Part shown: one piece after another, positions 55,750-64,000 of the stretch
How positions within the stretch are numbered: the first letter of the stretch is position 1
Layout of the letters: each line of letters opens with the position of its first letter
Source of the DNA: Oxyruncus cristatus
Taxonomy: Eukaryota; Chordata; Aves; Passeriformes; Cotingidae
Assembly (NCBI GenBank): GCA_013399855.1
Contig: VXAY01002880.1
Span: forward strand, 627,004-691,003
Reading direction: 5' to 3'
DNA length: 64,000 nucleotides
The notes under the pieces: generated by a model
What the model was told of the DNA's origin: nothing
Databases searched by the model: none
What the model saw: the letters and a program-made list of their open reading frames with translations, nothing else
Program-made: the position numbers and the translations under genes

Positions 55750-58700
55750 CCAACCAGAAGAAAAAAAAAAAAAAAGTCTTTTAATAAATGGGTGTAACTG
55801 GATGCATATAAAATAGATAATCATCAAATTATTAAATTAATCTTGACAAGTCATGCAGCCTAATGCAAAATCACGTAGACAAATATTAAGGCAAACATTT
55901 GTTAAATCCCTTTGCAAAAATTACAGTGAAAGCGCCGTAGTAGTTTCCTATAACCATGACAGTGGTGGTGGAGATCAATTAGGTGTTGGATCAAGAAGAC
56001 ACTCATAATGTATCACCATAACAAAAGATGACTTAAAATGAATGCATAGAGCTCTTTTGTTATGATGAAGAGACATAAACTTGCTTTGATTCTGATGGCA
56101 TTTTGATGAATGACAGAGTTAAATTTTTATGTTCTTTATATATATATTAAGGTATAATTTTTAGAAAATTAAAATTCATTGTTTATATACAATTAATGTT
56201 TTCTGGGAAAATATTATTGTAAATCAATATTAAACCCTTAGCAACAGGTGATAATAAGAAATATTAAACATTAGTTAGTTAGATTACAACTACTTACAAC
56301 AAAACAATAAATGGATTTGCAACCAGTTCCTGTTTAAATGCACATTTTGAAGAGTATATATTCATTACCACTAGTAAAAAGTTCTTACTAAAGCAGTAAG
56401 AGAACTTATGAAAAAAGATTTTTTTAAGTAACTATTTAAATAGCCAATTGTGTGTCTAATTGCATGTCAGTCCCTAAATTTATTAGTACAACCTTTTTAT
56501 TTTATCTTTTTTCTTCAATTTTTTTAATTAGGTTTAAATAAGGAGTATCTTATATTGTGAAATTCTTGTCTATCTGACTGGGGGACCCATGAATGTTCTA
56601 ATAAATATTAGCGTAGATTACTAAGTTCTTCTGAGTCTCATGATATTTTATCTCTGCTTCAAATAGAAAAAAATCTATAAAAGGAGTCAGTAGATCATTG
56701 TACTTCCACTGTTTCCTGAAAACATATCTAATTTATCCTTTTTAATTTCTTTTTCTCAGTATACATAAGATATCAGTTAGCATTGCAATCCTATCATTTT
56801 ACTCTATCAAACAGTCAGAATAAACTCTTCGTAAAATACGTTGCACAAACGACAGTGAAGTGTAGTGGAGCTTGAGCACTTCTGTTGAAAGGAAACAGTT
56901 GAAGGTAGTGATAAAGCCCATAATTACTTAAGTGGCACAGGATTAGGTCACTAGTGAATTCTGCATATTGGAGTTTATACTTTGTATTAAGGATTGTTAA
57001 TAATTAGATTTTTAAAGGCCAGAAAATCACGAGAAAAAATAAATTTGAACATTTTAGTCAATAGAATATACTATCTGGTGCCAAAACATTCATCAACAGT
57101 TATCTTTTCAGCTGACAAACAACAAACCACCCCACCTTTTGGGAGCTGAAGATACATACAAAACATAAAAAATTTCCATAAGTTTACTAACTTAAGATGG
57201 AAGCAAAGTTCTCTCAGAATGTAACACTAATACTATGTGACAAATTCTAATTCGTTGCAACATGATTTGATGTGCTAATAAAATACAACTTGTAAATGTG
57301 TATTACCAATGGCAAACTAAGTCCTGTCAAAACTAATGAAAATTAAAAAATCGGCCTGTCACAGATGAGTAGAACTTATTCTACTTCTTTCTGACGTGTA
57401 AACACATTGTGGTACTGATAAGGTAAGTCTAAAAAATACTTTTGTCTAAAGAAGTGGAACTTAGAGAAAAATCAAAGCACTTTGCAGAAAGTTTGAATTT
57501 ATGATAGGGAGGTGAAGGATGAAAATGTTGTACTTGGTTGGCTGAGGTCTGGTATAACATGACACAACCTGTACACCTGCAGTGGGACACTGAGTTTCTC
57601 ATATCATGCTTGAATACTGTCCTCAGAAACATTATTGTCAAAATAGATTCAACTGAAACAGAATGTTAAATAACAGATATGGTGACATTTTTCCCACGAG
57701 TAGAACCTGTGGCAGTTCCACATCTGGGTGGTAGATTTGGAAGATATTTCAGCTATTTTTCAAGTTCATCTGCAGCTGAAGATGACTAATGTGCTGACTG
57801 TAAAGGATTGCTGGAAGCTAAGCCCCAGGGCTGTTTAGGAGCGTAAACTTTAGCTCATGGTTAATCTGACCAGACTTCCAAGGGACAACCATAGGAAATG
57901 GTTTCTGAATATTGTGTGCTTGGGAAGATCAGCATGTGTAGTGGCAAATATGACTGCTAGAAGAGTCTTTGCACACTTCCCAAAATTTAATTCTCTTCTA
58001 ACTCCTCTAAAACTTCAAGCATATCCTCCCACACATATCAGTGTACACACTTAAGCTGTTCCTTTGTCATTTAAGTTCCAGCCAGCATTGTTTTTATGTG
58101 TTTCATATCATGCTTGCTATTTTATTTTAGCTTTTGTAGCAGGTGTGATTTATTTTTCTTACTAAAATATTTTTACTAAGGAATTCGTTATACATTTCTT
58201 ATATCTAAAAAATTACTTAAGATGAAGATTCATAATAACGTTCACTGCATATTATCTACACCTGTGCAAGCAAATATACACACATACACATGTATAAGTA
58301 TATACATATTTCAGTGTCCATTAAAATCATTTTGAAGATCAAAATTCTCTTATCTCCCAATGGAGAGAACAAAGTTTTCAGAGAGGACCTGATAACTCAG
58401 CAGCAGAGGTTTTTTAAAGTAGAGAAGCTGAGCTGCAGATCCATAAAGTGTTCAGGATCTGTGCCAGGGTACGGCTCACAAAAAGGACTGGTCTTCCCAG
58501 TAAAGGGACAAAACAGATGTTTGCGTACACAAAGACAAAGCAAATGATCTAGACTGGAGGTGTCATGCCACTCCCAATCCAAGAAGGACATCAGTCTTAA
58601 ATCTCCAGTTAAGACATTTGTATTTCCCCCCTGACAGTTGATCCTGATCTTACCCAGTACAAAATTTGATTGGCAACATCACAGACGGAGGTCCAAAATA

Positions 58701-60448
58701 TCGGAATTGGAAAATCTTCCATTTACTTCAAGTACTCCAGTCTTTGTCCTCTTTTTCTCTGTTGTAACAACAAGGGGCACAAAAGTAATTTCAGAAAGTC
58801 CCTTTCTCAGATCAATCTTAGTACACACATTTGAATTGCATTCTCAATTCACTGTAATTCTCTGGTGGATACTTTCATGGAAAAGATTTTTCACAGAAGT
58901 TTTTAAACCCTATATCCAGTTATTAAAAAGCTGGTTTTCGATAAAAAGGTATTATTTACCTAGTACACATGTGAACAGTAAGTTTAATTATTTTCTTTGC
59001 ATTCTAGTCATAGAACAGAGTGTTTCAGAGGGATTTGGAGAAAGACTAACTGCTCTCTGATTTACAATGATCGAAGTAAGAAGCAATCTTGTGTTAATTA
59101 ATAGGTCTAGTTGAGTTTAAAGATTAAATGAGAGTACAGAGAAACAGAAACTAAACATCAGTGCTGTGTCATGGTAATAAACAGAAGTTTGAACTGAATG
59201 GAAAGTTAAGGGAGGATAATCATCAGATTCATTAAAGGTCAGATGAACAAATCCTGATAAGCAAAACACTGGAGAGCTTGTCTAAGTAATCTTAAAATAA
59301 TTTATATTCAGACTAATGTTTAATTTATTCTTACAGATGGCACAAAAGTTTTTTTCTTCAAGGCATTATCACCTCTAAAAAAGATGAACACTACAAATCA
59401 GACCCAAAAGTGTACAGGGCTTTCTAAAAGTGTGTGATCTCCCTTCTAAGGAAACATTTCTGAGAGCTCATCTCATGAGTGTGAACTTCTTCATAACTGC
59501 TAGTCAGTGTCAGTAAAGTAAAAACTTCGGTAAGTTTTAAATAATTTTGTCCTTTAATCAGAAGAAGTTGTCGGAAAATCAAGACAAGGTGAACGTGGAA
59601 ATGTACAAAATTTGTTGATGTACTTGATGTAATCAAGTTTTTATTCATACTGAAATTCTTTTTATTTAATATCAGAATTAAAATGTAACAATTGTGTTAA
59701 TGTTCAGTTCACTGTAACAACAGCTATGGTAAGAAACTTGTGAAAATGTTTCACATCCAAAATTGTAAACTAAATTTCTATTGAAATGAGAATTAATTTT
59801 CCATTCAGGAATCACAACTGATTATTAGCTATAATTTCTGCATATAAAAGTTTCTCAGAGTTTTGACCTGGTAGAATAAGACTAAGAGTGGAGAAAAGAT
59901 CCTAGAACCAAGTAAAAAACAGACACAAATTGTGATTTGCAATTTAAAGTCTAATAAAATTTTAGCTATTATGACATACTAATGTCAGGTAAAAAGATTT
60001 CTTATTTTCCTCTTTAAAAAATTCAAGTCCAGTGTTTAGAAAATTAACATGAGTTGCAGACAAACAGAGTTTGGTTTTGGCTTGGTGATCTTTTTTTGTT
60101 GTTGTTGTTGTTTTTTAATAAAGTCTCCCTAGTGAATTGAAAATATTCCACAGTGGATATCTTATTACCTGTAGATATCTAATTGGAAATAAAGAGCCTT
60201 TATATCCACTATATGAATATTCATTCCTATTAATTGGTTGGAAAAAAGCAGTTGTGATGTTATGAATGTGTAATCCCTAAATCTGTTAAATTGTGATTGC
60301 CTTTATTATGTGTGACTGACTTTTCCTCCACAAAATTAAGAGGTATAACTTCCTTACATTGCTGTTATACTGAGACTATAATACCTATTTACCATCACCA
60401 TTTACTGCAGACTGGAGTATCTCAATGCTGAACATTCTTTTACACTGC
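55750..60448. other. Anonymous AT-rich sequence
   Basis: About 4.7 kb with no recognised gene or transposon. Includes a (GTT)n run at 60098-60111. The longest frames (57429-57641 -, 58638-59060 +) have no recognisable domain. Confidence 0.55.
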
Positions 60449-60500
60449 TGTCCTGGTTTGGGCTTGGATAGAGTTAATTTTTGTCCTAGTACTTGACTTG
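60449..60500 (+). mobile_element. ERVL-type LTR 5' end fragment
   Basis: TGTCCTGGTTTGGGCTTGG followed by 'atagagttaatttttgtcctagtac' is the start of the common avian ERVL-type LTR. The match stops after about 50 bases. A TATA-like 'ctataaaaa' at about 60600 may or may not belong to it. Confidence 0.75.
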
Positions 60501-61584
60501 GGTTAAACTACAGTTCCCTTTTCATAGGACTGTACTTTATTTTGTAATTACTTAGCTAAGTGGTAAGTAGGAACTTGGTAAGAAGGAAAAATGAGACATC
60601 TATAAAAATAAGTGAGAGCATTTTTTTTTTTTTAGGATAACTAGAGGAGTAAAATACATTGAAAGAGAACTACAGTGAGCACTTAAACCATAATTAAGGG
60701 TTTTTTGGAACATGGAGGCAGAAATAAATCTAAAAAGGATAGTTGTTAATAGAATGAAGAGGAGAAAATGAGATTATTTAGCATTTATTCCAGTTTTCCC
60801 TTAAATGATTGGAAAAGGAGCTTGGGAGACAGTGCATTTATATGCAGAATCTTTTGAAAATAAGCGATAATGTTTATTACAATATGAAGAGAAATGCTAT
60901 CTTCAAAAAGAAAATGCATGTCAGATTCACATTTTCTAACTTATCTATTTTTCCTAGCTACATCTCTTATGAATAATGTTTATTTTTCCGGTTTCTTCCA
61001 TTCCTTACAAACAGTATCTACTACTTCCAGTTTTCACTTTGGGGTTCCCCAGGTGGGCTTAATTTGCCACTTCTGTCACAGATTTCCAATGTAATGCAAC
61101 AGAAGATGACTGGAAGGAATCACCTGGAAGTGATAATTCTCTGTGTTTCATGGAAGAAATGGGGTTCCCCATTCTACTGTTGCGTATGAAAGGTAGAAAA
61201 CATTGTCCATTCCTCATTTCAGTGGGATCTAGGGAACCAAATATCACTACTTAGAGGAGGACTCAACCTTTGTGTTGCTAAAATTAAATGAGATGAATCT
61301 GGGCTTCTCTCATACAGTGTCATAGACAAGGTCACTCTCAGGCCAAGAAAATATATATGAAATACTATATCAGGAAATATTTCTCATATTTGTGAGCAAA
61401 ACTGAAAGGTAATGATCTTTATTGTTTAATGTGAAAGCAAGACTTCAGGATGCAAGAAATCTTCAGGCAATTAAAGGATATTCCATACCCTATGACATCT
61501 CCTCAGTAATAAAAACTAAGGGAAAGGGGGGGAGCTTTGCAGTTGCTTTGGAAGAAAAACACCTTTATAATAGTGTCTCACCCT
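60501..61584. other. Anonymous AT-rich sequence
   Basis: No feature recognised; T-run at 60621-60632. Confidence 0.55.
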
Positions 61585-61830
61585 TTACGGGGTGTGGAAT
61601 ACTCCTTTGGTCAGCTTGGGTCAGCTGTTCCAGCAGTGTCCCTTCCCCAGCGTCTTTTTGTTGGGGAAGAACTGTTACAGATGTAGCCTTGATGGTCTGT
61701 GAGTACAGCTCAGCACTAGCCAAGGCATTGGTGTGTTATCAATACTGTTCTAGCTACAAATACAGAAGAAAAGCACTATAAATGTTGCACACCTTGGGTG
61801 TGGTTACTTTGGAACCTATATACTAGCCAA
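61585..61830 (-). mobile_element. ERVL-type LTR, U3 fragment
   Basis: Plus-strand blocks 'gtgtggaatactcctttggtcagcttgggtcagctgttccagcagtgtccc' (61597-61650) and 'gtgttatcaatactgttctag' (61731-61753), plus 'ctatatactagcc' at about 61816, are the reverse complement of the U3 part of the ERVL-type LTR. Both ends are truncated. The 119-codon frame at 61422-61781 (+) overlaps this element and is a chance frame. Confidence 0.75.
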
Positions 61831-62530
61831 CAAAAAGTTTCCCTGTTTTTCCATCCCTAGAACATTACATTATCTCACATCAATTATACGCTGTATATAG
61901 TTCTAAAATGTTTTACATTTCTATCATGAAAATTGCTATATGGGCATTATCATTACAAAAGATGAAATGACATGTTCCAACAATTTAAATACAAGGAAGG
62001 GAACTGGGTACTTATGAGTTCTTGTACAAAATCCTCTTGTGGCGTTTGATAATAATAATTGTTATCATAGCTATTATTTGATGTTTCATATGTCATAGCT
62101 CAGAAATATGAAATGAGATCATAATCAATTACAATCTCATGAAAATGCTATCTTTTACTAAGTTATATTCCCCTCCTCAAATCTGACATAAGAAATATGA
62201 CTAGATAATATAAAGGAAATGCTGATATCCTTCAGCTACAGGCTGGCAGTAAAAGCATTGAGAAATTAAAGAAAACAATTCTATGGAACACAATCCATAT
62301 GATTTTTTTAATCCTTAGGAAGTTGTTTGTATACCAAGGCTAATAATTTGATTTATGTTGTATTTAAAAGCAAAGAAGATGACCTTGAAGAATTTGGACT
62401 CAAGTGAGAGGTAAAGCTAAGATGAACAGTCTGCAATACTCTTGCAACAAATCCTAAATAGTGCTTTATTCTCTAATCTATCATTATTCTCCTTGAATTA
62501 ACCTCTACTTTAATTAAAAACAAACAAACC
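61831..62530. other. Anonymous AT-rich sequence
   Basis: Nothing recognised. The last 15 bases before the minisatellite are AC-rich (caaacaaacc). Confidence 0.6.
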
Positions 62531-62635
62531 AAAAAAAAAAAAAAACCCAAAAAAAAAAAAAAACCCAAAAAAAAAAAAAAACCCAAAAAAAAAAAAAAAC
62601 CCAAAAAAAAAAAAAAACCCAAAAAAAAAAAAAAA
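62531..62635 (+). repeat. Perfect 18-bp minisatellite, A15-CCC
   Basis: CCC occurs at 62546, 62564, 62582, 62600 and 62618, exactly 18 bases apart, separated by runs of 15 A. Six A-runs and five CCC triplets, with no mismatches. On the minus strand it reads through as a Phe/Leu/Gly repeat, which is not a gene. Confidence 0.97.
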
Positions 62636-63150
62636 CAACCACAAGAAAAGCAAACAAACAAAAACCCAAACAAAAGATCATGAGATGCTTCCTATAAATT
62701 TGTTGTTAAGAAAAACTAAGAGACTTTAGAACTCTGAAAAATCCTTACATTACAATTCTTATTTGATGGACTTAATGCATAACCCATTCCTTTTTGGTAT
62801 GCAGTGCACATAGTACAGCAGTGTTGCATATTGAAAAGGAGAGATATTATTTACCATTATAAAATGTCATGTCTTTTTCTGCCAAAATTCTTTGCCCATC
62901 TTTAAAGTAATTAGTTTTGTCATGCCTATTCAAAATTCATTAATAGAAAATTCTGGCTGATTAAGCATGTCCAGGGCCAAGACTCACAAACAGTGATTCC
63001 TCTGATTTACATGGATTCCCAGAGTAAACGGTTATCTGATACAGAGCCAAAACTGCCTACATCATTTATATTATGTTATCAAAGATTAGTTTTGCTCTTG
63101 ATCACACAATTTCACTACCCGTATAAAAAATGGAATAGAAGGCTCAAAAA
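62636..63150. other. Anonymous AT-rich sequence
   Basis: Nothing recognised. Confidence 0.6.
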
Positions 63151-63419
63151 CCTAATACTTACCTGAGCGGAAAGCACTTAGCCATTGCTCAAAAGGCAGT
63201 ATTTCCAATAGCTTTTGTATTTCCCTGCTGATAGGGGAGAGAAACTTGAAAATTTAACACAACGATTTCTTTTTTTTTTTTTTCCTAATACTTACCTGAG
63301 CGGAAAGCACTTAGCCATTGCTCAAAAGGCAGTATTTCCAATAGCTTTTGTATTTCCCTGCTGATAGGGGAGAGAAACTTGAAAATTTAACACAACGATT
63401 TCTTTTTTTTTTTTTTTTT
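63151..63419. repeat. Exact 133-bp tandem duplication
   Basis: Copy 1 is 63151-63283 and copy 2 is 63284-63419. The 119-base non-T part is identical in both; the copies differ only in their closing T-run (14 versus 17 T). Each unit starts with CCTAATACTTACCTGAG. On the minus strand that reads CTCAG|GTAAGTATT, an ideal 5' splice donor; on the plus strand ATACTTACCTG equals the first 11 bases of U1 snRNA, but the match goes no further. The unit is not recognised. Confidence 0.97.
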
Positions 63420-64000
63420 AAAAAGAGCTCTCATTCCACACAATGAACCAAGAGCTTGAAGTCTCTGTTGATTATTTCCTTTCCTCCCGTCTACCAATTT
63501 CATATATTCTATTGGCAAGCCTATAGAGAAGTGCTGGTTACGCTGCATTGCTCACATTTTGAAAATGAAGGGAAGTTAACGACTGTCAAAATTAAGAACA
63601 TATAATTGTAGCCTGCATTCAAAGAAAGGGGTAGAACAAATAAGTAAACAAACTTCTGCAGTGGGAAAATGAAGGTTTAACGAAAGATTTTGATTTTCTT
63701 CTTAAAATCATATCATTCCTTAAATTGCTTCTTTTAACAAATTGTTTTCTAGAGTTTTCTACAGAGGCACATGAGGGCATAAGGATATATACTCAAAAAC
63801 TGTCTATATCATTGTGTGCACGTTGTGGAACTGTTTGCTGATTAAGCAGAAACTAGGACATTCATATTCAAATGTTGTTTTCACTCACAGACAAAGAACA
63901 CCACAAATCATTTTTAAATTGTGGAGGTGGTGTTTCTATGTATTATTAATTATGTCCTGTGATGCCTTAACTATAGGAAGACATACCAATCAAATTCTAT
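63420..64000. other. Anonymous AT-rich sequence
   Basis: Nothing recognised up to the end of the window. Confidence 0.6.

Noticed and set aside
61422..61781. 119-codon plus-strand gene
   Set aside because: Most of it is the reverse complement of an ERVL-type LTR U3.
62531..62635. CRISPR array or repeat protein
   Set aside because: The repeats are A-runs with CCC and there are no unique spacers; the minus-strand Phe/Leu/Gly peptide is translation of a minisatellite.
63155..63290. U1 snRNA gene or pseudogene
   Set aside because: Only the first 11 bases agree with U1. The rest does not, and any perfect splice donor on the other strand gives the same 11 bases.

Overview
This window is AT-rich vertebrate nuclear DNA with no protein-coding gene that I can defend. 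It is built from unique intergenic or intronic sequence seeded with retrotransposon remains. The repeat families point to a bird and probably a songbird. There are many CR1 LINE fragments, most ending in the CR1 3' signature (ATTCTGTGATTCT-like). There are several LTRs of the common avian ERVL type, and one tRNA-Ile-headed SINE with a CR1-type tail, which resembles TguSINE1 of passerines. None of the open frames has domain content, codon signature and flanking splice signals together. The exceptions with real coding ancestry are two decayed CR1 ORF2 pieces, at about 40.9-41.2 kb and 54.4-54.7 kb, both on the minus strand.

Layout. 0-8 kb is repeat-dense: an ERVL-type LTR (+) split by a CR1, a second LTR of the same superfamily (-) split by another CR1 with a visible 5-bp target duplication, then a third unrelated LTR (-). 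8-16 kb holds two short CR1 tails, a fragment of an LTR 5' end, a decayed ERV 5' region (LTR, 2-bp gap, tRNA-Lys-like primer binding site, leader) on the minus strand, and the SINE. 16-32 kb is mostly anonymous AT-rich sequence with one ERVL-type LTR (about 20.3-20.9 kb), a CR1 tail, and an AT-rich palindrome with 20-bp perfect arms. At 32.3-33.4 kb (-) and 43.7-44.9 kb (+) lie two copies of one LTR-like family in opposite orientation. Between them are an ancient L2/MIR-like tail, a CR1 of the type that matches the SINE tail, and a compound block of LTR, CR1 and LTR (40.66-41.94 kb). 49-56 kb holds two further LTRs, two CR1 pieces and an ERVL LTR 3' part. 60-64 kb holds two LTR fragments, a perfect 18-bp minisatellite, and an exact 133-bp tandem duplication.

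There is no gene network to describe; the elements are independent insertions of different ages. The most useful observations are the nested insertions that give relative ages, the SINE and its LINE partner in the same window, the recognisable ERV primer-binding site, and the very recent-looking 133-bp duplication. I did not find a previously undescribed biological system. Family names rest on remembered consensus features, not on a database search, and element edges are approximate unless a terminal motif is cited.
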